From assembly GCA_004123355.1 (NCBI GenBank), contig SCHM01000003.1, forward strand, positions 1,364,001 to 1,428,000: DNA of 64,000 bases. The letters are read 5' to 3'. Of the stretch, positions 12,923 through 25,421 are shown piece by piece. The notes below the pieces were generated by a model, which saw only the letters and a program-made list of their open reading frames with translations, ran no database searches and had not been told where the DNA came from. Within the stretch, counting starts at the first letter, position 1, and the number at the start of each line of letters is the position of its first letter. Made by a program: the position numbers and the translations under genes. The stretch comes from Amphirosellinia nigrospora (Eukaryota > Ascomycota > Sordariomycetes > Xylariales > Xylariaceae).

Positions 12923-15284
12923 ATGGGTAGAAAACAAGGTCACGCGCGCGAACTGGCTGACTTGGTCGAGCGCCCTGTCAAAGGTATTTCCACACAAACA
13001 TTTACTGCATGGCGTGGACCTATACTTACAACATGTGTTGACAGACTACGATCCCGAAGCCGACGGGGTTCCGGACGAGAGCGACCAAAGCAGCGACGAG
13101 AGTAGCGACAACGAAATCGCGGGAACCGAACACTACGAAGCAGTCGGGTACGCATTATTCTTATGCGCCACACAGCTCGCACCGTGTACTAATCGAAGTA
13201 ACCTCGCAGCAAGAGCAAGCTCCGCCGCCATGAGCCATTAGCCCTAGGACCACAGTATCGAGGCGCGCGAGTGTCGCGCGAGGATCTGGAAGGCGACGAC
13301 GAAGAAGAGGATAGCGACGAAGAAGACGGCTCCTTGTCCAATTATGAAGACGCCCTTGAGGAATTCGATGACCCCGATACCGCTGACCTGGAGACCGACC
13401 AGAAGGGGCACGAAGACGATGAAATCGACAGTGATGAAGTCGCTGGCGAGAGCGGCGACGAGCGATTTAGGAAGTTGGTTCTCAGGGGAAAGAAGAAAAA
13501 CAAGCATGCGAAACGACTCACTGCTGCCGATTTTATGGGATCAGATGATGAAGAGGAAGAGGAAGAAGCAGAGGATGATGACGATGAAATTGATGACGAG
13601 GAAGACCTTTCCAACGGCTCGGAGACAGGGGGCTTTATTGATGACGAGGCCGAGGAGTCTGATGAAGGCGAATCTGGCTTCTCTGATGAGGAAGATGGGT
13701 TGTCGGACGAAGACAGTGACGATGACGATGACGAAGATGAGGATGAAGATGAGGACGAAGAGCAAGCCAATGGTCGCACGAAAGCCAAACGCCTGAAAGG
13801 CTCCGGCATCGCGGCGTCAGTCAAAGAAATGATGAGTGAACAAAGTGTCGTCAAGTCATTATTAAGAACAGTCGACGCCGATGTTCAGAAGGGACGAGCC
13901 GTCCAACGTCAAAGAAAAGGTTTCGATGCCCTACTTAACATTCGTATACGCTTACAGAAGTCGGTAAGTTAGGACCAGACTCACAGTACAGCTCAATGAC
14001 CCCTGACACTTCTTCTCAGATCGTAGCCATGAACTCGCTCAAATATGCGGAACAAGCCGACGACCAAGTAGCAGAGCCGTATGAGGCAGCAGAGAGATCT
14101 GCCTTGCAGCTCTGGAACGCGCTCGACGGCTTCCGCACGAGTATCCACAAAGGCAAAAAGCGGAAACATGCTGAGACGGATGATACGTCGACAAAGGCCC
14201 TATGGGACACGATGGAGCTCCATGAGAAACATCAAGCCCTGCGGAGAAAACAAGTACTTGAGAAGGTATGTCTTGCTACGATGATACTATGATGTTGTCA
14301 ACAACGAACTGCGTGCACTATATCCCCTAGAGCTGAGGACCTTATGGAACTCGCTGTCTAATGAGACTGGCTAAGCAACATTTATTATATGATGCGATTT
14401 GCTTAAATTCGGAGCGTTGATTGGCCAGTTTCATTACACTGCCAATTTGCTCCAGAGGAGAATGACTCAAGATGTTATGCACTTATTAACTTGATATTTG
14501 TCTGTAGTGGTCTCGAGACGTCAAGAAACAAGCATAACGGCCAGCTCGGCCAACAAATTTACTGGTAATTCAGAGAAGTCTATTACTGCCATGCTTAGTA
14601 GCGAGCTTGATGCTCCAGAACGGCTCATTAAGCGAACGCGGACACCGTAAGTTCTAAGGAAGCTTCCCTTTCGCCGAAAGTCGAGCCCTAACCTTGTCAT
14701 TTTGTAGTCGGTCATGTGCGCCGTACCAAGTTGCGCAAAAAATTAACGAGGATGCCTTTATATGATGACGCCGACTTTTATCAATTGTTATGTAAGTTTC
14801 ATCACGAACAGTGGTTTTCGTATCTCATTTGGGGACAAACAACACCTGAACTGTAATATGGCGTGCATAGAATGAGCTGACATGACACCCTACAGTAAAA
14901 GAATTAGTTGATCAACGTTCCGGCGATGGCTCCGGCACTGGATTGGAAGCGGCAACTATCCGCTATGCGGCTGTGAAAGAGCTAAAGCGAAGCGACACGT
15001 GGATACGAAAGCTAGCAAAGGCCGGAAAATGCGCTTTACGCCAATGCCTGTAAGTCAAACCTCGTCTTCAGATGCACGTTGGAGTATTTACCAATCTGTT
15101 TTAGAAACTGCAAAATTTCATGGCCCCGGAAGATCGGCGAAGTTGGGAGCAGAACGCAATCGATAGGTTTTTTGGCACTCTGTTTGGCCAGAAGATGGCG
15201 CTGAATGAGGAATCGTCAGATGAAGAGATGGGTGGTGTTTCTGTAGAGGATGAGGGAACGAAGGGGTTACGATTGTTTAGATAG
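12923..15284 (+). CDS. bfr2: BFR2/AATF-family ribosome biogenesis protein
   Basis: Nucleolar factor of the AATF/Che-1-BFR2 family, needed for early 18S rRNA processing in the SSU processome. Eight exons: 12923-12983, 13045-13147, 13210-13963, 14020-14265, 14508-14646, 14708-14791, 14896-15049, 15105-15284. The start MGRKQGHARELADLVERPVK joins DYDPEAD, a family N-terminal motif. Exon 3 encodes long Asp/Glu tracts (about 13530-13760). Exon 4 is the AATF domain (ALQLWNALDGFR). The C-terminal domain reads VDTKASKGRKMRFTPMP, then KLQNFMAPEDRRSWEQNAID and LFGQKMALNEE. Frame lapses fall in exon 5 (about 14530), exon 6 (about 14760, a TA repeat) and exon 7 (about 14998). Motifs on both sides match the family, so I infer lost bases. 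The gene is essential in yeast, which argues against decay. Confidence 0.92.
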
Positions 15285-18276
15285 ACGTTAGTTTCCCCGC
15301 ATGTTCATGCTTGGGATTTTCAGGGTCTTAAGAAGTTATGACGGACAGTGCACAGGATCCTCCTCACAGTGGTGCCAAGTCACCTGTTCCATTCCATCTG
15401 CGACGTCGATAGCCATTCAATCGCTACAGGTCCCAGAAAAGACTCCGCCTCCTGTCCGCTCTACCTCGTAACGGCGATCGGCACTTGAGATCGACATTGA
15501 TCGACTGTGGGCTCAAACATATGAACCCGCCAAATGCTGGTCATATAGCAGATCTCAACTTTAATCTCATAATTAAATACGAGGCGCAGGCATTCTAATG
15601 CCATATATATGAACTTGGACTTCTGCTCGCCTAGATCTCTCGATTTGCTCCTTTAAACTTTATTGCAACGACGGCTCCAACTCACTCTGCACTTCGTCTT
15701 CACGTTCGTGGATTGGTTGTGCTTTCCAATGAGTCTACTAGCTGTTCCTGGTCGACTCGACACCCTCCAATGCTCCATATCTAACTCACCTAACTCAACC
15801 GGCATAGGCTTACAAAAGTCAATGAACTGACTTTTCAATCTTCTGGCCACGGAGAACGGCCTCCGTTTGCTCACAGCTCTTGTCGGCCCTTCACTATCAT
15901 CATGACCTAACGTCGGTGTCCTCCTGCCAGACTGGCGAGGTTGTCCGTCTCTGCCCTGCCGATCTCGAAACCCTAGAGCGTCCACGGTCAATGTGGATGG
16001 GGGCACAACGTGACCACCATGCTGCATTGGTGCGAGAGAATGGCCGTTACTATTCACCTCATGATACTATCGCATATCGCCGAGACCGCAGCACGCCCAG
16101 TTCTCGTTACCAGCAAGCATACCGCCCTTCCCGAAACCGGTTGCGACATCCAGTGAATTAGGACTCCTTCTGCCCGGATGAACAGGTGCATGGTAGCTGT
16201 GACAAATATCCTAGCATGTTTGATCCTTCGTTCCCCCTGCCTTGGCCACACTAGATATCGATTACTCAGGATCCAAAGTTTCCAGTTGGCGCAACCACCT
16301 GTTCATCGTATATTTTATCGCCGCGCGGTGTCGGCAAATGTCCAAAAACGCGTTGAGTGGCCCATTTACACGTCTTCCGGGCACGACGTATTTCTGGTAG
16401 GTGCTTTGATGGTAAGTGAATTCACCACGAACCCCACAAGATCACGGCCAGGGCGTATACTTTGGGAAGCTCAAAATGAGCAAAACTTCAATCACGGCTC
16501 GTCACACTGCACGAACTTGCTAAATGAAAGGGTTTGCATGTCATGAGTCGAGAGTGGAGAGCTACGTTACCTTTTCTCTTGAGGTGCGATCTTGAGTCTG
16601 GGTGGTTTGGTGTGCGGACCAGCGATCGACAAGGCTCAAAATCTTGGTCTTTTGCGCGCGCGTGTATGTCATCATGTCAAGTTGGGAGTCATTTTTGGCG
16701 TCGGTTGATGCATAGTTCTTCCCTCAATGAGGAATTGTACCGAGATCTTAGGTCTTAGGTCAACAGCGACACGCAAGTTGAGGCATCATTCGCGAATTCG
16801 GATCTTGATTTTGCATCCCAAGTGCCGGTCCGGCGCTTCCTCGGACGCCAACCGAGCTTCCCGATCGGGAGTTGTCGACTTTAATTAGTCCCAACATGAG
16901 ATGAACCGGGGGTGTGTCGATTGAACTAAATGGATCTGGCATGATGGTGAAACCACCAATCAAAGGACGCGATGACTGCTGCCCCAAAGGAGATCATCGA
17001 TATGCGACGCCACGCGGCTTGCGCAGGTACACACTACCGTGCACTACGTCGATCATGTGGTGGGGGCCACATCGTTAAGTTCTGCGAGACATTTGAGACA
17101 GATGCTGGGTAAGGCAAGACCACGATGACGGCTCGCACCGCATGGGGTCGGGGTCCTTTGCACGGGACGAGACGTATTGTTAGGCTGACCTATACTTGTG
17201 TGATTGACGGCTATCATGCTCTATTATTCCTGGACTCCTATTGTCGGCTTATTCGAGGATACCTTGTCAACTATGTCGTCGCTCAAACATTTTCGCCTAT
17301 ATCGTGGTTGAGATAAGCGTTGTTTCATTGACACACTTAACTGCCAGACTCCAAATTCCCCACAACCCGCCCCTGTCAAGCACGCGAGGGCTGGGGACTG
17401 TCCCCATATTCAGCATGTTACCACGCCGAATTCCCTAATCCGGCTTATGGCGACATTCCAAGTGCGTGCTGGGGTGTGACTTGCGACGCATGAGGTTGAC
17501 ATTAACCTCTTGCCATTCAACCGTGGTCCCTACCCTGACGGCTATGCACCCCTCAAAAGAAACAAGAAGGTGTAACCTAACACACATCAAGCCGCCTCGT
17601 GGATCTCGCTGGCACGTGTTGTTGAGAACCCTTCCCCAAAACGGCACCAGTCGCAATGACCAGAGAACTAGTTCACCACCTCCAGGCCATACCACCGAAG
17701 TAAGTCCAATGTCTATCCATCTCCGGCTCCTCGATCTCAAACCGGCTACACCACCGACAGAGGTAACTTCAACCTCCTCAGTTCGGTAGGTAGGTACCTG
17801 GCCCCCTTCAACAACGGGGCCTGAGTTCCCCACTTCGGATCTTATTTTGTTCATTCATGCTATAGCGGTTTGTGGTTTGTCTGTCTAGTCGGGATCACGC
17901 CGTGGTTTCTCAACCCGTGGTTCAGCTACCAGTGCCCTTCCCATGGCACCAGGGTTCACACACCACCCTTGTCATGTATCTCCTCTCAAGCCATGAGAAC
18001 CTCATTCCCATTCGAGGCGCGAGGGCCTGGTTCATCTATCATATTTCTGTCGGCTAGATGTTTAGTATAAAGAGGTTATGTGTTCCTCCCCATCAAGTTA
18101 TGATCTTCGTGCTCCTCATCACGATACATTCCAATCCTTTACACTAGCGAACATCGCTATCACCATTCCTTTCTTGATTGATTCGGGTCGTACACACCGT
18201 ACCACACTATCGTACAACGTACCACTATCCCTCCTTATACATCTACATATATATCAGGATATATTCTACTTTCGCA
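15285..18276. other. Intergenic, no supported gene
   Basis: Frames at 15653-16057 (minus), 16178-16546 (plus), and 17435-17854 (minus) overlapping 17466-17789 (plus) have no recognised domain and overlap antisense frames. GTAGGTAGGTACC occurs at about 17787-17800. The last 150 bases, with CT-rich sequence and TATA-like ATATATATC before 18277, are the likely GH16 promoter and leader. Confidence 0.45.
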
Positions 18277-19261
18277 ATGTTCTCGAAGTTGTTCGCCTTG
18301 GCCCTAGCGGCTACCTCTTGTTGTGTCGGAAGCCGTCCCGGCTACGGAGGCTTCAGTGTCGTTTGGCAGGAGAACTTCAATGGTGCGGCCGGATCTTTGG
18401 TTAACGAGGGGAACTGGAACATTATTCAGAGTTCCAACAACGCCAACGGCGAGTTGGAGACATACACTAGGTCGAACCGTATGTTATTCCATGAATATCC
18501 ATCTCACCCCCCTTACTTAGACAATCGTAACTAACCGCCACCGCCGTAGAAAACCACCAGCTCTCGGGTGGTGCCACACTCCAAATCGTACCCCAGAACA
18601 ACGGAGGACAGTGGACATCTGCCCGTCTGGAGTCCAAGTATGTTTTCACCCACCTGATGGGCGACAAACAATCGTCGAGGCCAAGATCCGATTCGGCAAC
18701 AACCCCGTCTCGCAGAAGCAGGGTATCTGGCCGGCCTTCTGGCTTCTCGGTGACTCGATCCGACACGGAACTCCCTGGCCGCAGTGCGGTGAGGTCGACA
18801 TCCTGGAGATGGTCAACGGCCAGCTCACCGGCTACGGCACCGTACACTGCGACGTGGCGCCCGGCGGTATCTGCAACGAGTATAGCGGTATCGGGGGAAC
18901 CATTGGAGTCCCCGATAACGGCTGGCACACGTGGCGTATCATCACCGACCGCACCCCTAGCAACTGGGTTGACGAGTCTATCACCTGGTACCGCGATGGC
19001 GTCCAGTTCATGCGCGTCACCGGTGGCCGCATCAACAACGTGAACGTCTGGAACTCGCTCGCCACTACGCCACAGTACATCATCCTCAACGTCGCTGTTG
19101 GTGGAAGCTTCGTAAGTCCTACTCTCTACTGACATACTAAGTAAGTTGTAAGGTATGTTGCTAACAGAGTGATGAATAGCCCGGTAACCCAATGGCAACA
19201 CACTCGGTGGCTGGGCAGTGAGATGGAGGTCGCTTACGTCGCTCAATACCAATCTAACTAA
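18277..19261 (+). CDS. Secreted GH16 endo-beta-1,3(4)-glucanase
   Basis: Likely secreted laminarinase-type enzyme cutting beta-1,3 or mixed-linked glucan. The start MFSKLFALALAATSCCV is a signal peptide. The jelly-roll begins with FSVVWQENFNGAAG and has ELETYT near residue 65. Intron 1 (about 18480-18550) ends CTAACCGCCACCGCCGTAG. The catalytic GH16 motif E-x-D-x-x-E appears as GEVDILEMVNG, with the nucleophile and acid/base glutamates present. YGTVHC and WHTWRI follow. Intron 2 starts GTAAGT after NVAVGGSF; the end reads PGNPNGN...GSEMEVAYVAQYQSN. Frame lapses of one base fall in C/G runs at 18649-18651, near 19190 and at 19213-19215. The rest is intact. Substrate preference within GH16 cannot be fixed from sequence. 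Neighbours GH43 and MFS fit a saccharide-degrading block. Confidence 0.9.
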
Positions 19262-20140
19262 ATGGCATTTCTGCCTCATCACAGAGGGATCTCGGACTCA
19301 CATACACGAAACATATCAACAACACGATCTACGATCCACGAGATATGAGTGGGAGCGATGCATCTCCGACGGCGTTTCTTGTTTTTTTACGCAGCACTAC
19401 GCATCTACGGCCTTTTTTTTATTTTTATGCATGACGGCACGCATCATCAAGGAGTTCATGGTTGGTTGGATTATTACGACAAAAGGGCATGAAGGGAGAT
19501 TGACTGACTGACTGGTTGGTCGTCGGGAGTTTTGGTTTTGCGAGAGCCCGCATTGCATACCCACACTCGCTGCATACACAACGCTCGCTTTATATTTCTG
19601 GCCTTGTTTTCTGATTTTTGCATCATTGCGCATGCGCAACACTTTCTCTTCGACTTGCATATATTTTTACCATGGACGTACCTGTACTTGTCCCTTTTTT
19701 GCACATACTTCTCTTCTTGGATATACTTTAGCTTGTTGCCTCTAGTAGGCAAGTATATAGCACACACAAATGCACATAAGCACTTTTACCATATCAAACT
19801 TGGCTCTATTTGTGAATGTATTAGGGATCATGACGTTACTAATAGAGTAACTTGGCGGTTTCAATATTTCATACCATCAGTACTCCCATCTGCCCCGAGT
19901 AATGGTTATGATGCCAAATTCTAGAGCTCAGCTTACCTACCTAGGTACTTACCTAACCTAAGGTAATCCTGAACTCCTTCAGTCACACAGAGCCGGGCTT
20001 CAGTGTATGCGACACGATTAGCGACGCTTGAGTTACATTAGACGTACAAGACAAAATCGCATTATCGTAAATTCTATCTCTACTCTCATACCTCTGCATG
20101 CAATGCTGTGCTGGACCTGAGACACGCCCCTAACCCCATA
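19262..20140. other. Convergent intergenic region
   Basis: T-rich 3' flank of the GH16 gene and 3' flank of the minus-strand GH43 gene. A 130-codon plus-strand frame at 19532-19924 is low-complexity (Leu, Phe, His, Tyr) and I do not accept it. The TACCTACCTAGGTA motif with flanking TACCTAACC lies at about 19933-19965. Confidence 0.5.
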
Positions 20141-22539
20141 TCAATCGCGAAACTGGCCCTGTGGTGTATATCTCCAACGCGAGAAATACGCAGGCGTGGT
20201 ATTATTACGTCCATTACTCGTGCAATAAATCCCCAGGAGAACACCTATCACAACCCCATGTTAGCATCGACATTTAACACTAATAAACTAAACCAGGTCC
20301 ATTCCATATCCTAAATAAGGAAGGGATGTCAAATTAAACTCACCACTAAACCCCAACTAACAGGTTCGTTAGACACCTCGAGCAAAGTCCGCATTTGCGA
20401 CATAGATCCTGCGGGACCGGCAGAGAAAACGTAATGCGTCGCGTTACTCGCGCGGATCTCGAGACGTAGAGGTGTTCCTCTCCAGGCGGCCGGGACAGGG
20501 ACGACGATGTCGTCGGGCACCGGGACATACGAGATGCCACGGAAACGAAAGTGTGGGGCCAGCGCGGAGGAATTCACGGCGGTCGGGAGATTAACGACGC
20601 CCAGATCAAGGTGGTGGTTCTGTGTCAAGAAGACGCTTACGCCTGCCTCGGCCTCGAGCTCGGAGGATTTCGGCGAGAAATCTATGTCGACGCTGAAGGT
20701 AAAGAGCGTGGCTTGTTGGCGTCGGCCGACGAAGGTTTGGCCTTCGGGCCCGGCGTAGTTCCCGTTTAGGGCGGTCAGGTTTAACTTTGATGGGGAGAGG
20801 CGGAGCGTGTTGGGTTTTCCTGGGGACGAGATGGTGTATGAGGATGCGGCTGGGTAGCGCCAGTGTGTGAAGTGCGCGGGGAGTGTGCTTCCTGGGGTGA
20901 AATCTATTTCGTCGGCGGAGGTTGTGGGGCTAGATATGCTAGTTATTCAGAGACGTGTAGCGAGATAGTATTGATATGAAGTTTGATACAGAGTTAAAAT
21001 GTCGGATAACGTACCCTGGCCCGGGGATTTTCTTATTCGTCTCTGGCATCGGCCACCCGCTCATCACACCCCTGACAGGCGACCAGACTGGGAATTCCCC
21101 GGTTCTCCATGTCACCGGTACCATGACTGTCTCGCGGACCATAGGGAAGTTGAGGAACTCTGGTCCGGAGCGGGTGGAGAGGGCGACACCCCACCTACGA
21201 CTATGTTAAACTGCAGAACTCTCTCCTGATTATTGATCGCTTACCAATTCCTGGACGAATCCTGAAATAAGTCTGCGTGTCCGACAGTTTGGACTGAATA
21301 AGATGTGAGAACGGAGGCTTAGATGCTCGCATTTAATGAACGGCTTACAATACTCGGTAGTGTTTGCATTGGTGAGTACAGGGTTCGAGGGGTTGGATTC
21401 GTATGGGCCGTGGAGGCTCTTGGATCTGGCCATCGTGACCATGTGTTCTAAGCCTGTGCCGCCTTTCGACCGTATTGGTTAGGTACGAGATTAGTTATAT
21501 GTATATGGGCGCTATTACCTTCTGCGGCAAGTAAGTAATACCAGCCATCTTTGATGTAGATATGTGGTCCCTCAGGGGCCTATTTCACAATTAGAAACGA
21601 GGAAGAAATTATTATGCCAGCAACTTACAGATCCACCGGTACCATTCCATATCGTTTTCCACTCGCCCACCTTTCCTGTATCTAGGTCTGCTTCAGCAAG
21701 CATGATACCTGGACTAGCAGGTTATTAGATTCCCATTTCAGTGCTGGTGATGAATGGTAGGAGTGCGGGATCGCTGACGAGACTCTCCAGGCATGCCCGC
21801 CTACAATGTACGTCTTGCCATCGACATCCCAGGTAGGTGACGTATCGTAGCCTTCGAAGTCAAAATGGACGGCCTTCGACCACGACGTAGGGGTGTATAG
21901 ATCCTTGGACTTGAAGATCACCTAATCCCGACTTTTAGCTATAGCTTACTACCACTCGATGCGGGGGAACTTAGCAACGTACGTTATCCATCGCGACGCA
22001 TCATTATCTGGCTTGTCATCGTCCACCAGCGTAGTCACGAGCCAGAACGTCGCCGTCTTTTCATTATATCTTAGCGTCGGGCCCAAATACCACTACATTA
22101 TGGAAAAGGACCATTATTAGCGCTACTGCACATCATTCCCGCATCCAGTGTTACCTCGTTGATCGATTGGTCTCAGCGAGCCGAGGCAGCTGCTCTTTTC
22201 GATTCAGCACGTGGCCTGCATCATGCAATTAATTATGTAAGCCACGCATAACAACTGATACAACCCTATGACACGATATATAGAGCAGATAAGTGCGGAC
22301 CTACCTACTAGTTTCCAATTCTGTAAATCCTTGCTGGCATGAAGAGGAATGCCTGGAAACGCATTGAAGCTCGACGACGCGCAGAAGAAGGTGTCGTCCC
22401 AGTCCGGGACGAAGATACAGCTGGGGTCAGGGTGGAAGCCGGGTAATATGGGGTTGGAGTAGGTTGAATTTGGCCTGGCCAATGTCGTCGGCAGTAGGAC
22501 CGTCAATAGCCACGCCCATTGATGAGTTATAGTACGCAT
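20141..22539 (-). CDS. Secreted GH43-family beta-xylosidase/arabinofuranosidase
   Basis: Likely extracellular exo-acting glycosidase on arabinan or xylan side chains. Signal peptide MRTITHQWAWLLTVLLPTTLA is followed by NPILPGFHPDPSCI, the GH43 opening with its catalytic base Asp. Later blocks include GHVLNRKEQLPRL, TFWLVTTLVDD, SPTWDVDGKTYIVGGHAWR, VTMARSKSLHGPYESNP, PVWSPVRGVMSGWPMP and a C-terminal beta-sandwich (FRFRGISYVPVP, THYVFSAGP, NEPVSWGL) typical of two-domain fungal GH43. The terminal exon adds VLLGIYCTSNG and ends FRD. At least six introns; the region 21540-22150 is hard to splice by eye. Single-base lapses occur at the G-run 22079-22081 and near the last donor (WGF). The gene starts 331 bp downstream of the MFS stop on the same strand. 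Subfamily and exact sugar remain open. Confidence 0.88.
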
Positions 22540-22870
22540 TTTGCTCGGGGATCTGATCTACGTAGGATTACAGTTTCAAAACCCATTTCATGATTCTCGT
22601 CAAAGATTCATATATACTTCTTATTCATGCAGGGTATATTACCCCAGACGTCACCTCACCCGCATCTCCAACTCCCCAGCTTGCCATGGCTCCGGGTAAA
22701 TAACAAAGGTATCATGATCCACTGTGTCGGTTCACGATGAGCCGAGATCTAGATCTACGATGCCTTATGTAATGTGTTTAAGGGAGACGATGGATAGTTG
22801 CGCAATTGCATTCACTGCTACAATTACATTGATCATGTTTGAAGCCCTGGAGTGATTGATTGTGATGGCA
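22540..22870. promoter_or_regulatory. GH43 promoter / MFS 3' flank
   Basis: Contains the GH43 promoter (reading leftward) and the transporter 3' UTR. AT-rich TATATACTTC-like sequence lies about 75 bp upstream of the GH43 ATG. No further sites recognised. Confidence 0.4.
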
Positions 22871-24672
22871 TTAATCCCTCCCGCCTTGCTTCACTGAGTC
22901 AGAGGAGGAGCTGTCCGCTCCAAATTTTGAATGGGCGATATGTTCGAGAGATAGACCTCGAGTCTCCTTCAGAAGGAAGAAGGTAGAAGTTGCAATGACT
23001 AGGTCAAAGATACCTACGGAAGTTAGCATCATCAGAGTTCCCATTGCGATTGGCACTATAGTACTTACCCCATACGAGGAATGTCCCCCACCCGAGAGAG
23101 GCAATCATGTAAGGAGTCGTGAACGAGAATACAAAGTTCCAAAGCCACTGTGAAGCCACACCGATCGCAACACCCGGCTCTCGAATACGCGCGGGGAAAA
23201 TCCTTACGACATTAATTAGTGAGGGTCTCAACAAGTCAATGATAACACTTACTCGGATACATAAGGCCAGGGCATTGGACCCCAGCTGAAGTTGTAAGCC
23301 ACAACAAAGAGATAGATGAGCGCGATCGTGGCAATGGCCGGCGGGCTCACAGTTGCCTGCTGCTGAGCAGGGGCCGGGAAGGACTTCACGACTGCTGCAG
23401 TAGTGATCTGACAAGCGCTCATAAATGCGGCGCCTCCTATGAGAACTTGTCGACGAGATAGACGTTCCGAAAAAAAGAGAACAAAGGTGCCGCAAGCAAC
23501 TACTTTCACGGCGCCGAAAATAGCAGTGACAAGCAAGCTTCGATCACCGCTCCCGACGATCAGCTTGAAGTATTGCGGCCCGAAGTAGGCGAACGCCGTA
23601 GCACCGGTTGCTTGCTGGGCTGTGAAGACGGCGAAGGCGGCGAGGACACGCTTGAAGTTCTCCCGTTGTAGCAACTCTGTAGATAATATTAGTGGATTAT
23701 TTCTATATATATGACCGAAATGCACTACGCACCTTTGAATTGAAATCCCTCGGTAGCTCTTGCTTCGGTCTCTACGCCGACTCGAATTTCTTCCATCTCA
23801 TCGACAGTGGCCTGGGAGCTGTCGGCACGAATCCACTGGAGACTCTCCCAAGCCTCATCGTGACGACCTTTCTTAGTAAGCCATCGTGTGCTCTCCGGTA
23901 GAGTTAGCATGCCAAATCCAAGAAAAGCTGCGGGCACGAGTTGAAGGCCAATTGGAATCTGCCATTGCGAGGAATGGGTCTTCGCGATGCCTCTGGCGAC
24001 GCCGTAATCAACGAAGTAGGATACGAAAATACCCTATCGATAGTCATTAGGAATATCCAAAGAGACAAGGGAGCTGAGTATCTAGCTTACGAAAGTATAA
24101 AACCATTGGAAAAACGATCCGACTTGGCCCCTCATCTCCTTAGGCATCATCTCGCTATTGAACATGGGGACCACGACTGTGGCGGCGCCAAGACCAAGCC
24201 CTGCAACGACACGTGCTATGTAGAATGCGGTGAGCGAATGCGTGTTGATAGTCTGGATGATAGCGCCAACAGCAAACACAGCCGCCGAAAGCATGAGCGC
24301 CTTCTTGCGCCCGAGCTTATCTGTTAGAGGCCATGCGAGGAAACAGGCGACGAAGGCACCGAGTTGTTGCAGCCCGACTGAGAGGGAGCTTGTCCGTGTC
24401 CCGGAATGACTGCCATAGCGGTAGTCGCCCTGGAAAGATGGTAGTGTCAAAACGCCACCTGGAGGCTATTATCAGTATCGATTACAACGTATGTATGAAT
24501 GACACGCAATAGAGTACGAACCAACACTATAACAAGTTAGCATTTATTGATAAACTGGTTTGCTGTTGACAACACTTACATGCCACTATCATAACCGAAG
24601 AGGAACCCGCCAAAACACACCACGGATCCGAGCCAATAGGCCCGGACTTTACCTAGATTGAAGTTCTTCATC
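22871..24672 (-). CDS. MFS sugar transporter (sugar porter family)
   Basis: Twelve-helix plasma-membrane sugar/H+ symporter family. Exon 1 (24672-24580) encodes MKNFNLGKVRAYWLGS...FGGFLFGYDSG. The frame then needs a 5-nt micro-exon (24522-24526) before VGGVLTLPSF. Family signatures present: PLTDKLGRKKAL (loop 2-3), FYIARVVAGLGLGAATVVVP (helix 4), PESTRWLTKKGRHDEA (central loop), FAVFTAQQATGATAFAYFGP (helix 7), MPWPYVSEIFPARIREPG (loop 10-11) and KETRGLSLEHI after helix 12. All remaining exons join in frame with canonical borders and no lost base. Placement beside GH43 suggests uptake of pentoses or other released sugars, but the substrate is inferred only. Confidence 0.92.
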
Positions 24673-25317
24673 TCAACGACGACTAGGAGTCTTCGCCGTG
24701 CTCATTTCAATGTGCAAAGTAGAGTCTGGACCTCCTTCATTTTATATGAGTGAAGATCAGCTTCATTTCGATCCTTCACAGGGAGGTCAGGTCATCCAAC
24801 AGGGGGTTTTGCGATGTTGAATAAGAAGTACCCGTTATCACGTCACCGGCATTTCAGCCAATAAGATACCTCTACTACCGATCCCCGAAAGTTGGGGAGA
24901 TATGTCAGCGCCAAGACTCCAATCATGAAGAGTGGCGACCGAGCTCTCGAGGAGCTCCCAAGCTGCTAAAACGACGCGCAAGCTAAAGACAAGCTAGAGG
25001 CGTGTCTAAAGGGTTTAGTCCTCTGTATAGTCTGAACCTAATGACTAGGGAAGATGTACAGTATTTCCGTTCTTTAAACGAAATCATATTCGTGAGTATC
25101 TATGCACATTTATCCTGGTTCACCCGTGCTGGTGCTACAGAGGGTTCCTAAATGGAGTAGCTGGTTGTCGACTGCATCGCCTCGACGACCCGATCGCGTG
25201 TTCATATGCGGAGTTCTCGCTTACCTTAATGTCCATTGGCTTTTTAGTCTCGCAAGCGGGTTTTTAAGGACCCTGAATGCAACATCATTGTGGGGTCATG
25301 GACCTGAATAGTAACAC
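24673..25317. promoter_or_regulatory. MFS upstream region, left of the transposon
   Basis: Holds the leftward transporter promoter. Before the transposon arrived it would have been continuous with 30477-30685, forming one divergent promoter of about 855 bp shared with the arylsulfatase. A 69-codon frame at 25102-25311 is not supported. Confidence 0.5.
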
Positions 25318-25319
25318 TA

Positions 25320-25421
25320 CACTAGTTCCGAATCGAAATATCGCGCCCCACCCATACTTTCTGTAGTATATATATATTATTTTAGGAAACACACCGACAA
25401 TAGTATTTTTTTATCTGTAAA
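25320..25421 (+). repeat. Left terminal inverted repeat
   Basis: 102 bp matching the reverse complement of 30373-30474 at 91 positions. Starts CACTAG and holds the GC-rich core CGCGCCCCACCCA. This arm carries A or T at most mismatches, so it has taken more RIP-type changes than the right arm in its TATATATATA segment. Confidence 0.9.

Noticed and set aside
13342-13854. 170-codon antisense frame, extremely serine-rich
   Set aside because: It is the complement of the Asp/Glu-coding repeats of BFR2 exon 3, so the open frame is a composition effect.
9724-15284. Tudor factor, IND1 and BFR2 as pseudogenes
   Set aside because: Each has only isolated one- or two-base lapses with intact splice sites and family motifs on both sides, and such genes are normally essential or strongly conserved.
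17435-17854. 139-codon minus frame overlapping a 107-codon plus frame
   Set aside because: Neither strand gives a recognisable protein or intron continuation.
19532-19924. 130-codon plus-strand frame rich in Leu, Phe and His
   Set aside because: Lies in T-rich 3' flank, low-complexity, no domain, and overlaps equally long antisense frames.
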